Positions 51,224 through 60,014 of a stretch of 64,000 nucleotides of DNA are shown in pieces (position 1 is the first letter of the stretch; each line of letters begins with the position of its first letter). The stretch spans positions 330,788 to 394,787 of the forward strand of contig NZ_QGEH01000003.1 in NCBI RefSeq assembly GCF_003258515.1. Direction: 5' to 3'. The DNA is from Marinobacter bohaiensis (GTDB lineage: Bacteria > Pseudomonadota > Gammaproteobacteria > Pseudomonadales > Oleiphilaceae). A model generated the notes under the pieces. It saw nothing but the letters and a program-made list of their open reading frames with translations. It had not been told where the DNA came from and did no database searches. The translations under genes were made by a program, and so were the position numbers.

Positions 51224-52369
51224 ATGCAAACCGACAGCAAGGCATCGATGGAAAGCAGGGCGCGAGCCGCGCGCTTTTGGGGCGTGGCGGTTCTGATCGG
51301 GGTATTGGGCGGCTGCACGTCGTCGGCCGGGGAGCAGGCGGAAGAGACCCCGCCGCGGGTGGTGGACAGCACCCGGGTGATGCCGGCCAACGGCTCGACG
51401 GAAGTGACCCTGTCCGGACGCATCACGGCGGCGGAGCAGACGTCCCTGAGTTTCGAGATCTCCGGCGAGATCGAGAGCCTGGCGGTGGATGTCGGCGACA
51501 GCTTCGCGGCCGGCGATACCCTGGCGGTGCTGGACGACGCCCGTTACCAGTTGGAGTACCAGCGCTCCGTCGCCGCCGAGCGCGAAGCAAAGGCCACGCT
51601 GGATGAGGCCAAACTGGCCTACGACCGCCAGAACAGCCTGCGCGAGAAGGGCTACACCAGCCAGTCCCAGCTCGACAGCGCCCGGGCGTCTCTGGACGCG
51701 GCCCGCTCGCGCTACGAATCGGCCATGGCGTCACGCCGCCTGGCTGAACGCGACCTGCGTCTGACCGCCCTCAAGGCGCCGTTCACCGGCTCGGTCAGCC
51801 AGCGCCGGGTGGAGCCTTCGGAACGGGTCAGCCCCAACCAGACCATCCTCGATGTGATCTCCGACCGCGATGGCTTCGAAGTGGACACCAGCGTGCCGGA
51901 AACCCTGATCGGCCGGCTCCATGACGGTGAACCCCAGCAGGTGCATATCCCGGCACTGGGCGACGAGCGCATCCCGGCGCGCATCAAGCACATCGGCACC
52001 CAGCCGCAGTCGTCCAACAACTACCCGGTGGTGCTGACCCTGCCGCAGCCGCTGGACGGACTGCGCTCAGGCATGACCGCCCAGGTTCACCTCAAACTGG
52101 CCAACGGCGAAGCGGAAGACGCCACTCTGGTGCGCATCCCGCTGACGGCGCTGGTCTACGACGGCGACGAAAAGGCCCACGTGCTGCGCATCGGCGCGGA
52201 CCGCACCCTGGAGCGGGTGGACGTGGCCATCGCCCACGTGGATGAGCGCATTGCGTCGGTCACCGGCGCCCTGCAAGCGGGCCAGCGTATCGTCGCGCGC
52301 GGGGCGGAGTTCGTCTCGCCGGGCGAGGTCGTGGACCTGATGGGACAGGGCCCCGAGCGGTACAACTGA
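51224..52369 (+). CDS. RND efflux periplasmic adaptor lipoprotein
   Basis: A 381-residue membrane fusion protein. The lipobox GVLGGC gives lipidated Cys31. A barrel-sandwich hybrid is seen in GEIESLAVDVGDSFAAGDTL and RLTALKAPFTGSVSQRRVEP, with a coiled coil between (about 108-180: ERQNSLREKGY...SRYESAMASRRLAERDL). C-terminal beta barrel and membrane-proximal domains follow. It bridges the RND pump to an outer-membrane channel, which is not encoded here. The pump gene begins 7 bases after its stop. Export substrate unknown. Confidence 0.92.
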   Translation: MQTDSKASMESRARAARFWGVAVLIGVLGGCTSSAGEQAEETPPRVVDSTRVMPANGSTEVTLSGRITAAEQTSLSFEISGEIESLAVDVGDSFAAGDTLAVLDDARYQLEYQRSVAAEREAKATLDEAKLAYDRQNSLREKGYTSQSQLDSARASLDAARSRYESAMASRRLAERDLRLTALKAPFTGSVSQRRVEPSERVSPNQTILDVISDRDGFEVDTSVPETLIGRLHDGEPQQVHIPALGDERIPARIKHIGTQPQSSNNYPVVLTLPQPLDGLRSGMTAQVHLKLANGEAEDATLVRIPLTALVYDGDEKAHVLRIGADRTLERVDVAIAHVDERIASVTGALQAGQRIVARGAEFVSPGEVVDLMGQGPERYN

Positions 52370-52376
52370 GGTGGCC

Positions 52377-55300
52377 ATGAACCTGTCGCAACTGGCCTTC
52401 CGTTTCCGCCCGGTCCTCTACCTCACCACCGCCATCGCGATTCTCTACGGCGTGGTCAGCTACTTCGCGCTGCCCACCCGGGAAGATCCGGAGATCACCA
52501 TCCGCCAGGCGGTGATCAGTACGTCCTACCCGGGGCTGACCGCCGAGCAGGTGGAAGAGAACATCACCAAGCCGCTGGAGGCCAGCGTGCGCAAGGTTGG
52601 GGAAGTGGAGAAGATCCGCTCCACCTCCATGCGCGGGCGCTCGCTGATCCACGTGGAAATCCAGGACCGCTTTTTCAACCTCGACCAGATCTGGGACGAG
52701 GTGCGCGAGCAGATCGACGCGGCGCAGTCCGAGCTGCCCGAAGGCACCGGCACGCCGGTGCTCAATGACGACTACGGCGATGTGGCCGTGGTCACCGCGG
52801 CACTGACCTCGGACGTGTTCAGCCAGGCCGAGCAGATGGAAATGGCGGAACACATCCGCACCGCCATCTACGGCATCGAGGGCACCGAGAAGGTGGAGCT
52901 GCTGGGGGAGCAGCCCCAGCGCGTCTTTATCGACCTGCCGGAAACCCGCATGGCGGAACTGGGCCTGACGCCCAACGAGCTGGCGGGTCAGCTCCAGTCC
53001 CGCAACGTGATGCCGCCCGCCGGTGTGATCGAGTCCGGCGAACAACGATTCGCCCTGCAGGTGTCCGGCGAGTATTCCGACATCGACGCCCTGCGCAACG
53101 CCGAGATCCAGCTTCCTGATGGCGGCACGATGCGCCTGGGCGACCTGGGCCACGTCAATCGCGGCTACGTCGATCCGGTGGAGCAGCCCGCCTATTTCAA
53201 CGGCAAGCGGGCCATCGTGCTGGCCATTTCCATGCTCGACGGCTACAGCGTGCTGGACTATGGCCACGCGGTGAAAAACACCCTGCACAAGGTCCGGCAG
53301 ACCCTGCCGGCGGGCTACGACCTGCAGATCATGACCTTCCAGGCGGACCAGGTGGCCAACGCGGTCTACGGCGTCACCTCCAGCGTGATCCAGACCCTGG
53401 TGATCGTGCTGGCGGTGGTGATCCTGTTCCTGGGCGTGCGCACGGGGCTGATCGTCGGTTCCATCATTCCGGCGGTGATGCTGGTGACCCTGGCCATCAT
53501 GGGCTTCATGGACATGACCCTGCAACGCATGAGCCTGGCCACGCTGGTGATCGCCCTGGGGCTGCTGGTGGACAACGCCATCGTCATCGCCGAGGACTTC
53601 AAGACCCGCCTGGAAAACGGCGCCAGTCGCGACGAGGCCCTCAAGCAGACCGGCGGCGAACTGGCGGTGCCGCTGCTGTCCTCCACGCTGACCACTATCC
53701 TCGTGTTCCTGCCGCTGATGCTGGCGGAGCACGTGTCCGGCGAGTACACCCGCTCGATCTCCATCGTCATCGCCATCTCCCTGCTGACCAGCTGGTTCCT
53801 GTCCCTGACGCTGACGCCGGTGCTGTGCCACCGCTTCCTCAAGCTGCCGGAACAGGACGCGGCCAGGCGTCGTGGCCCGGGTGCTTCGAAAGAGGGTGCT
53901 TCGAAAGAGGAGGCGTCGGAAGAGAGTGCGTCGAAAGAGAGCCTGTCGGACCGCCTGTTCCGCTTCATGGCCAGCCGCTACGAGTCGCTGCTGCGCCGGG
54001 TTCTGCGTCACCGCCCGCTGTTCCTGGGGATCATGGTGCTGGCGCTGATCGGCGGCGTCGGCCTGATGCAGGTGGTGCCCAAGAAGTTCTTCCCGGATTC
54101 CGACCGCACCCAGGTGCTGGTCTACCTCGACTTCCCGTCGGACATTGCCCCGTCCGAAGCGGACCGGCGCATCCAGGCGATCAGCGGTGCGCTCAACGAC
54201 GACCAGGCCCTGCACGAGGACGTCTCCAGCGTTGCCGCCTACGCCGGTTTCGGCGGGCCGCGCTTCGTGCTGTCGCTGACGCCCATCGACCCGGCACCGA
54301 ACAAGGGCTTCCTGGTGCTGAACGTGAGCGATCGCGACCGGGTGGACGCGGTAATGGCCGAAACCCGCACCGTGCTGAACCGGGACTTCCCCGACGTCTA
54401 CCCGCAGATCACCAAGATGTTCCTCGGGCCGTCCGACTCCAACCTGCTGGAGATCCAGGTGAAAGGGCCGGACCGGGAAGTGCTGTTCGGCGCCGCCCAG
54501 CAGGTGGAACAGGCCCTCAAGGATCTGCCGGGCTCGCGCGACGTGCGCCAGAGCTGGGAGGCGCGGATTCCCACGCTGAACATCCAGGTGGATCAGGCCC
54601 AGGCGCGCAGTGCGGGGGTGACGTCGGAGGACATTGCCCGTTCCCTGCGCGGCGCCATCGACGGCTACCACCTGAGCAACTACCGGGAAGGAGACAACAT
54701 CATCCCCATCATGCTGCGTTACGAGGAGGCCGAGCGTTCCAGCCTGCAGCGGCTCAAGTCGCTGACCGTCTACCCGCTGGAAAACCCGGGGCAGGGCGTG
54801 CCGCTCAACCAGGTGGCGCAGGTGCACATCGGCAACGGCTATTACCGCATCGACCGCGAGAACCTGGTGCGCACCATCACCATCGAGGGCCGCAACGCCG
54901 GGCTCACCGCCGAGGACATGATGCCCCGGATCCAGCCGGCGCTGGACCGCATCGAAGCGGACCTGCCGCCGGGGCACTGGATCGAGTTCGACGGCGTGGT
55001 GACCCAGTCCGCCGAGGGGAAGGCGGCGCTGCAGGCCTACCTGCCCATGTGCCTCGGGGTGATCTTCATCCTGCTGGTGGCCCAGTTCAATTCCTTCAAG
55101 CGGCCGCTGCTGATCGTCACCACCATTCCGCTGGTGATCGTCGGCGTGGCGCTGGGGCTGATGCTGATGCGTGCCAACTTCGGCTTCATGGTGCTGCTGG
55201 GTATCTACAGTCTGGCGGGGATCATCATCAACAACGCCATCGTGCTGATCGACCGCATCGACATCGACCGTCGCGATCCGGCGCTGGACATGACCGAGGC

Positions 55301-55541
55301 GGTGATCCAGGCGTCCGTGCGACGGCTGCGGCCGATCCTCATGGCGACGGTGACCACCATTCTCGGCTTCCTGCCGCTGATCGTCGGCCGTGACGCGCTG
55401 TTCTACGGCATGGCCAGCGCCATGGCCTGCGGGCTGGCGTTGGGCACGGTGATGAGCCTGGGCGTGGTGCCGGTGCTCTACACCTACTTTTTCCGGGGCG
55501 AATCGGAGAAGATGGGCGCCGCGACACCCGAGAATGCCTGA
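52377..55541 (+). CDS. RND-family efflux transporter (HAE1 type)
   Basis: A 1054-residue inner-membrane proton-driven pump with twelve helices and two periplasmic porter domains. The N-terminal FRFRPVLYLTTAIAILYGV, the LVIALGLLVDNAIVIAED motif of TM4 and the C-terminal LAGIIINNAIVLIDRIDIDR of TM10 are standard. A low-complexity insertion of four GASKE-like pentapeptides sits in the cytosolic loop at about residues 502-521, encoded by four 15-bp repeats (53880-53939). GAGG 5 bases ahead selects the ATG at 52377 over the GTG at 52371. It is the second gene of a three-gene operon and its stop overlaps the TetR start. Confidence 0.94.
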   Translation: MNLSQLAFRFRPVLYLTTAIAILYGVVSYFALPTREDPEITIRQAVISTSYPGLTAEQVEENITKPLEASVRKVGEVEKIRSTSMRGRSLIHVEIQDRFFNLDQIWDEVREQIDAAQSELPEGTGTPVLNDDYGDVAVVTAALTSDVFSQAEQMEMAEHIRTAIYGIEGTEKVELLGEQPQRVFIDLPETRMAELGLTPNELAGQLQSRNVMPPAGVIESGEQRFALQVSGEYSDIDALRNAEIQLPDGGTMRLGDLGHVNRGYVDPVEQPAYFNGKRAIVLAISMLDGYSVLDYGHAVKNTLHKVRQTLPAGYDLQIMTFQADQVANAVYGVTSSVIQTLVIVLAVVILFLGVRTGLIVGSIIPAVMLVTLAIMGFMDMTLQRMSLATLVIALGLLVDNAIVIAEDFKTRLENGASRDEALKQTGGELAVPLLSSTLTTILVFLPLMLAEHVSGEYTRSISIVIAISLLTSWFLSLTLTPVLCHRFLKLPEQDAARRRGPGASKEGASKEEASEESASKESLSDRLFRFMASRYESLLRRVLRHRPLFLGIMVLALIGGVGLMQVVPKKFFPDSDRTQVLVYLDFPSDIAPSEADRRIQAISGALNDDQALHEDVSSVAAYAGFGGPRFVLSLTPIDPAPNKGFLVLNVSDRDRVDAVMAETRTVLNRDFPDVYPQITKMFLGPSDSNLLEIQVKGPDREVLFGAAQQVEQALKDLPGSRDVRQSWEARIPTLNIQVDQAQARSAGVTSEDIARSLRGAIDGYHLSNYREGDNIIPIMLRYEEAERSSLQRLKSLTVYPLENPGQGVPLNQVAQVHIGNGYYRIDRENLVRTITIEGRNAGLTAEDMMPRIQPALDRIEADLPPGHWIEFDGVVTQSAEGKAALQAYLPMCLGVIFILLVAQFNSFKRPLLIVTTIPLVIVGVALGLMLMRANFGFMVLLGIYSLAGIIINNAIVLIDRIDIDRRDPALDMTEAVIQASVRRLRPILMATVTTILGFLPLIVGRDALFYGMASAMACGLALGTVMSLGVVPVLYTYFFRGESEKMGAATPENA
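53880..53939 (+). repeat. Four 15-bp in-frame tandem repeats in the RND pump gene
   Basis: Two identical copies of GGTGCTTCGAAAGAG (53880-53894, 53895-53909) and two diverged copies (53910-53924, 53925-53939) encode GASKE, GASKE, EASEE and SASKE. They extend the cytosolic loop between TM6 and TM7. The unit is a multiple of three, so copy-number changes keep the frame. Confidence 0.92.
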
Positions 55542-56217
55542 CCATGGATCCGAAGCTGTGACTGAAAAAACGCGACTGGAAGACGAGACCGCCGGCAAGC
55601 TGATCCTGGCGGGTATGGACCTGTTCGGCCAGTTCGGCTTCAAGGGCACCACCACGCGCATGATCGCCGAGGCGGCCCAGTCCAACATCGGCTCCATCGC
55701 CTACTACTTCGGCAACAAACAGGGGCTCTACCTGGCCATCGCCCGCCACATCGCCCGGCGCCTGCGGGTGGTGTTCGAACTGGAGGGCATGGAAGTCAGC
55801 CATGCGGATGTCAGTAACATCGACCCCGACGCCGCCCGGGAGCTGATCAGCGGCCTGGTGCGGCGCATGGTGCGCCTGTTCAGCCAGGAGGAGGAAGCCC
55901 GCCGCTGGCTGATGATGGTGATGCGCGAACAGGCCAATCCCACCGACGCCTACGATATTCTCTATCAGGAAGCCTTCCTGCTGGGGCACGTCCACCTGAC
56001 CACGCTGATCGCCGTGCTCATGGGCCGCGACCCCACCGAAACCCGCGTGATCCTCGAAGCCCACACGCTGGTGGGGCAGATCGTTTTCTTCCTGGTCGGC
56101 CGCACACCGCTACTGCGACGCCTAGACTGCGGCGACCGCTTCCCGCCAGAGCTGGTGGACATGGCGGAAGAGGTAGTGCTGGCCCACGTAGCGGCGCTGG
56201 AAAAGCGGGCGGAGTAA
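55534..56217 (+). CDS. TetR-family regulator (CecR/DUF1956 type)
   Basis: A TetR repressor of 227 residues. The N-terminal HTH is AGMDLFGQFGFKGTTTRMIA...SNIGSIAYYFGNKQGLYLAIA, and the C-terminal ligand domain resembles the DUF1956 type (LISGLVRRMVRLF, MREQANPT). The ATG at 55534 overlaps the RND stop by eight bases; a GTG at 55558 is a possible alternative start. Being last in the operon it probably represses the upstream promoter by binding the AT-rich palindromes at 51167-51209. The ligand is unknown, probably the pump's substrate. Confidence 0.88.
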   Translation: MPDHGSEAVTEKTRLEDETAGKLILAGMDLFGQFGFKGTTTRMIAEAAQSNIGSIAYYFGNKQGLYLAIARHIARRLRVVFELEGMEVSHADVSNIDPDAARELISGLVRRMVRLFSQEEEARRWLMMVMREQANPTDAYDILYQEAFLLGHVHLTTLIAVLMGRDPTETRVILEAHTLVGQIVFFLVGRTPLLRRLDCGDRFPPELVDMAEEVVLAHVAALEKRAE

Positions 56218-56251
56218 ACAGGCTGATCGAGGATTCATCGTCCGGTCGCCT

Positions 56252-56366
56252 GGCGGCGCCTCATAAACTGAAGTGTCTGGTACAGGGAGAGCGGGCTGTC
56301 TGTCGTCTGGCGTTAGCACCATCCATGTAGCGGAAACTTCAGTTTCCGAGCCGCCCGGCCGGGCGG
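56252..56366. repeat. Dispersed diverged copy of the 50.4-kb palindromic element
   Basis: The right half (TGTAGC, then GGAAACTTCAGTTTCC at 56332-56347 and a GAGCCGCCCGGCCGGGCGG stem) closely matches the array element. The left half (GGCGGC and AAACTGAAGTGTC at 56265-56277) is degenerate. It lies in the gap after the TetR gene, showing the element is a dispersed family and not only a local array. Confidence 0.65.
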
Positions 56367-56370
56367 CCAG

Positions 56371-56392
56371 GGGCTCACACCAGAGTGAGCCC
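56371..56392. terminator. Hairpin between convergent TetR and PspA genes
   Basis: GGGCTCAC and GTGAGCCC form a perfect 8-bp stem with a 6-base loop. It lies between the TetR stop and the stop of the minus-strand PspA gene at 56413, so it may act as a shared transcript end. No long T tract is present. Confidence 0.5.
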
Positions 56393-56412
56393 TTACCCAA
56401 CCATCCATCGCC

Positions 56413-57114
56413 TCACGTCGCCTGCGGCGCGTCCTTCGCCCGCAACCGCGCCAGCACCGCTTTGGCATCGTGCTTCCCGTTGTCGATTCCGGCTTTTTCC
56501 AGCTTGCGGTCCAGGTGGCTGCCGAGTTCCTCTTCGGCCAGCTCCTGCAGGCTGTCGTTCACGTCCGCCGTGCGCTCCTGCTGGGCCTTGATGCGATCCA
56601 CCGAGGCGGCCAGGTCGCTCATGTGGGTGTGCAGGCCGGCGGTGTGGCTGCCCAGTTCTTTCAGCACCTTCTCTGCGTTGTGGTTGGCTTTGGCCAGGCT
56701 CAGTTCGCGCTTGTAATGCTGCAGGGTGCGGCCGGCGTCCTGCAGGCGCTTGCGCAGGGTTTTCTCCTGCGCCGCCAGGTAGTCGGCGTGGCGGCGCTGT
56801 TCGGCCAGCAGGTTCTCGTCCTCGGCGATGCGTTCGGCCAGTTCCGTCGCCAGTGCTTCCTCATCCAGTTCCAGCGCGTGCCGGGCCTGGCCCTCGCGCT
56901 CGGTGATGGTCTGCGCCAGGCGCTCGTTGCTGCGTTGCAGCTGTTTGGATTCCGCCATCAGCCCGGCCAGCTCACGCTTGGCGCCGACCATGGCGTCCTC
57001 GGTTTCCCGTAGCTCCTGCGCCAGGATGCGCAGGGCGTTGGCGTCCACCAGTTTCTCCACCGGCTCGTGGGCCGAGGCGCGGAACAGGGTGCCGACTTTT
57101 CTCCAGAGCATCAT
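56413..57114 (-). CDS. PspA/IM30-family protein
   Basis: A 233-residue, almost fully helical protein of the PspA/IM30 family: an N-terminal amphipathic helix (MMLWRKVGTLFRASAHEPVE), then a long coiled coil with EAALATEL-like heptads and the C-terminal ELGSHLDRKLEKAG. Such proteins maintain the inner membrane under stress. GGGGAG precedes the first of two ATGs. It lies 4 bases downstream of the YiaA-like gene, so the two form an operon. The typical pspBC genes are absent. Confidence 0.88.
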   Translation of the reverse strand: MMLWRKVGTLFRASAHEPVEKLVDANALRILAQELRETEDAMVGAKRELAGLMAESKQLQRSNERLAQTITEREGQARHALELDEEALATELAERIAEDENLLAEQRRHADYLAAQEKTLRKRLQDAGRTLQHYKRELSLAKANHNAEKVLKELGSHTAGLHTHMSDLAASVDRIKAQQERTADVNDSLQELAEEELGSHLDRKLEKAGIDNGKHDAKAVLARLRAKDAPQAT

Positions 57115-57118
57115 GACG

Positions 57119-57388
57119 TTACTCCCCGTACTCTTTCAGGATCTGCTGGGCCCGGGCTTCCGACAGCCGGTTGTGGATGCGCTGGCTCTCGTGCTCGTCG
57201 CGCATGGTCTTGGACAGGGTGATGGTGGTGCTCACCAGGAACAGCGCGCAGATCGCCATGTAGCCTTTCACCAGCAGATCCGTCGGGGTGAAGACGATGC
57301 CTACACCGGTGGCCACCAGCGCGATGGCGAAGGACGCCTTTACGAAAAACAGCCAGCCGGTGGAGTTACTGCTCAGTTCGTTATCCAT
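57119..57388 (-). CDS. YiaA/YiaB-family membrane protein
   Basis: An 89-residue inner-membrane protein with two hydrophobic segments (about 13-34 and 40-58), matching the YiaAB family (SFAIALVATGVGIVFTPTDL, then VKGYMAICALFLVSTTITLSKTMRD). GGAGG 6 bases upstream supports the ATG at 57388. It is first in the two-gene operon with pspA-like, suggesting a membrane-stress role by association. Confidence 0.85.
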   Translation of the reverse strand: MDNELSSNSTGWLFFVKASFAIALVATGVGIVFTPTDLLVKGYMAICALFLVSTTITLSKTMRDEHESQRIHNRLSEARAQQILKEYGE

Positions 57389-57615
57389 GTGTGCCTCCAG
57401 TATTCGCTTCTTTTTGGGTCTGCGGCATCGGTGCCGCGTTGGAGTCCACTCTGGTGGCAGGCGGGCAGGGCAACCAGCAAAAGCCAAAAAGTAGCGTCTA
57501 CGTCGATGGTGGGTATTGCAGGGCGATACGTTGCTTTAAACTGGGGGCTTCGCCGGAGCGATTGCCGGGCGCCGCGACGGCCAGGCAGCAACAGAGAGAT
57601 GAGAGAGGGATCCTC

Positions 57616-58383
57616 ATGGCCCAGACCACCGCTATTGTCGACGCCCTCAAGGGCGCCCTGAAGGAACACGGCCTGACCTACCAGCAGGTGGCCGACGCCC
57701 TCGACCTGTCGGAAGCCAGCGTCAAGCGCCTATTCGCCGAGCGCCAGTTTTCCCTCAAGCGGCTGGACCAGATCTGCGCCCTGCTGGGCCTGGAGATCAG
57801 CGACCTGATGCGCCGCCTGGAGCCGGAAACCCGCATCGACCGCCTGACCCGCGAGCAAGAGCAGGAACTGGTGTCCGACATCCCGTTGCTGCTGGTGGCG
57901 ATCTGCGCGCTGAACCGCTGGCACTTCGAGGACATCCTGGCGGCCTATACCCTCAGCGAGCACCAGGTGATCGGCCGGCTGGCGCAACTGGACCGCATGG
58001 GCCTGATCGATCTGCTGCCGGGCAACCGCATCAAGCCGCTGATCAGCCATGATTTCCAGTGGCAGCGCAACGGGCCGATCCAGACCTATTTCGAGGAGCA
58101 GGTGCAGGGGGATTTCTTCCAGTGCCGCTTCAACCGGCCAGGGGAGCTGCGCCTGTTCCTCAACGGCATGCTCTCGCCGCGTTCGAACGACGTCATGCAG
58201 CAGAAACTCCGACGTTTGGCGCTGGACTTTCGCAACTGTCATCGGGAAGATTTATCCCTGCCGCTGGATCAGCGCTACGGCGTCAGCCTGATCCTGGCGA
58301 TGCGTCCCTGGGAGGTGGCGGCGTTCCGACACTACCGCCGCCCTGAGGCGCAGAAAGTTTATCCGGGGCATCCGGCACGCTGA
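57616..58383 (+). CDS. HTH-type (XRE-like) regulator with large C-terminal domain
   Basis: A 255-residue protein. Residues about 5-66 form a helix-turn-helix (GLTYQQVADALDLSEASVKRLFAERQFSLKRLDQICALLGL), with a downstream segment (about 75-250) that has a winged-helix-like stretch (HFEDILAAYTLSEHQVIGRLAQLDRMGLIDLLPGNRI) and the family ending RYGVSLILAMRPWEVAAFRHYRR. This regulator type is common in Pseudomonas and Marinobacter with unknown targets. AGAGGGA precedes the ATG. It is divergent from the YiaA-like operon. Confidence 0.87.
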   Translation: MAQTTAIVDALKGALKEHGLTYQQVADALDLSEASVKRLFAERQFSLKRLDQICALLGLEISDLMRRLEPETRIDRLTREQEQELVSDIPLLLVAICALNRWHFEDILAAYTLSEHQVIGRLAQLDRMGLIDLLPGNRIKPLISHDFQWQRNGPIQTYFEEQVQGDFFQCRFNRPGELRLFLNGMLSPRSNDVMQQKLRRLALDFRNCHREDLSLPLDQRYGVSLILAMRPWEVAAFRHYRRPEAQKVYPGHPAR

Positions 58384-58499
58384 GAACCGCTTGCGCATTG
58401 GGGCGGTTTTCCGATTCCATGCGTGCCGACGAACGGCGCCCCTCACTCACGCGGTTCGAGATCGACGAACCCACACTGACCCAAAACGGAGACGACCCC

Positions 58500-58904
58500 A
58501 TGCGATTGCTCATCGCCCTGATGATGATGGCGTACGCCGGACTGACCCTGGCAGCGGACGACGACTGCGAGAACCCATTGACCACCATGGACATGACCCG
58601 CTGCGCTTCCATGGAGCTGGAATCGGCCAACGAGGAAATGAAGCAATACCTGCAGGCGGCTCTGGACCGCTACGACGAGGCACCGTCCAACCACCGCCTG
58701 ATCAACGCCGCCCAGAAAACCTGGGACGAATACCGCACCAAACACTGTGATTCCCTGTTTCACGTCTGGAGCGATTCCACCCTGGGTAGTGTGAAATTTG
58801 CGCAATGTAAAACGCGCCTGACCCGCGCCCGGACCCACGAAATCTGGCGTTCCTTCCTCACCAGGGACGACGACTCCGAACCGGTTTTGCCAGAGCCTCA
58901 ATGA
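58500..58904 (+). CDS. LprI-like (DUF1311) periplasmic protein
   Basis: A 134-residue exported protein with a signal peptide (cleavage after residue 18, LA-ADD). The DUF1311/LprI pattern is present: DCENPLTTMDMTRCASMELE with later AAQKTWDEYRTKHCD and AQCKTRLTRARTHEI. Four Cys likely form two disulfides. LprI inhibits lysozyme in mycobacteria; the role in this group is not established. It sits after the HTH regulator gene by 116 bases. Confidence 0.82.
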   Translation: MRLLIALMMMAYAGLTLAADDDCENPLTTMDMTRCASMELESANEEMKQYLQAALDRYDEAPSNHRLINAAQKTWDEYRTKHCDSLFHVWSDSTLGSVKFAQCKTRLTRARTHEIWRSFLTRDDDSEPVLPEPQ

Positions 58905-59014
58905 CCTACCTCAAGCGCGCCGGGGCGGCCTAAAATGACATATCGATAAGCCGATTCCAGGCGGCGCCTGCGTTATCCTGAGCGCCAACATTTCGAGTGC
59001 TTCTGGATCATCCC

Positions 59015-59845
59015 GTGAGTCGTTTTCGTTCCCTTTTTTCACTGCTGGCGTTGGCGGCAGTCCTGACGGTTTTCGGCTGCTCCCAGAGCAAGCCGAACGT
59101 CGACCTGTCCCTTTCCGACAAACAGCTGGACTGGGTCGCCAGCAAAATCTTCCAGAACGAGTGTTCCGGCGAGGTGGACTGCCTGGTGCACTGGAACGAG
59201 GGTGAGGCCTTCCCGTCCCTCGGCATCGGGCACTTCATCTGGTACCCCAAGGGCGTGGACGAGCCCTACGCCGAGAGCTTCCCGGCGCTGGTCAAGTTCA
59301 TGAAGGCCGAGTCCGTCGACATGCCCGACTGGCTCGCCAAAATGAGCCCGCTGGACGCGCCCTGGCCGGATCGGGACAGCTTCCTCAACCAGCAGAGCGG
59401 ACCGCAGATCGAGTTCCTGCGCTGGTTCCTGGACGAGACCAAACACGTCCAGGCCGAGTTCATGTACAGCCGCGCCCAGGAGTCCCTGTCGAAAATCCTC
59501 GACGCCACCCCCGAAGACCAGCGCGACGCCATGCGCCAGCGCATCGACAACCTGCGTAACACCGCCGGCGGCGTCTACGCCCTGATCGACTACGTCAACT
59601 TCAAGGGCGAGGGCCTGAAGGCCTCCGAGGCCTACGACGGCCAGGGCTGGGGCTTGCGCCAGGTGCTTGAACGCATGGGTGAAGTCGACAAACGCACCGC
59701 GCTGGCCCGCTTCCGCCAGGCCGCCGCCGACGTACTGACCCAGCGTGCCGAAAACGCGCCCCGGGCCATCGAGCGCGACAAGTGGCTGGCCGGCTGGCTC
59801 AATCGCGTGGAGACCTACAAGGAAGTGGGGCCGAGCCCGGGGTAG
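59015..59845 (+). CDS. Uncharacterised conserved lipoprotein
   Basis: A protein of about 276 residues with a signal peptide and lipobox (LTVFGCSQ). Conserved-looking blocks are KIFQNECSGEVDCLVHWNEG, then FPSLGIGHFIWYPKGV, SFPALVKFMKAE and IDYVNFKGEGL. The clustered Glu and the GIGHF segment resemble a lysozyme-like or other glycan-binding site, but I do not recognise a characterised family. The start is GTG at 59015; an in-frame GTG at 58997 is possible. It stands alone. Confidence 0.72.
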   Translation: MSRFRSLFSLLALAAVLTVFGCSQSKPNVDLSLSDKQLDWVASKIFQNECSGEVDCLVHWNEGEAFPSLGIGHFIWYPKGVDEPYAESFPALVKFMKAESVDMPDWLAKMSPLDAPWPDRDSFLNQQSGPQIEFLRWFLDETKHVQAEFMYSRAQESLSKILDATPEDQRDAMRQRIDNLRNTAGGVYALIDYVNFKGEGLKASEAYDGQGWGLRQVLERMGEVDKRTALARFRQAAADVLTQRAENAPRAIERDKWLAGWLNRVETYKEVGPSPG

Positions 59846-60014
59846 GGCGCAGCGTTCGATATCAGCACGCCTCCGACCAGGGTTGGCTGAGGCGTCTCGG
59901 AGCAAGCCTTGAGTCGCCTCAGACTTCGGTCGGCTTGAGTTTTCCGTGAGCGTCGGCGCAAGATAAGGGCCGAATTCAACGCGGTGCAGGACGCGCCAAA
60001 CACGGAGAACAACA

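Noticed and set aside
52260..55697. Very long open frame on the minus strand opposite the RND pump
   Set aside because: It is antisense to a well-supported pump gene. GC-rich third-position bias makes such frames common; the translation shows His/Gln/Arg-rich composition without any domain.
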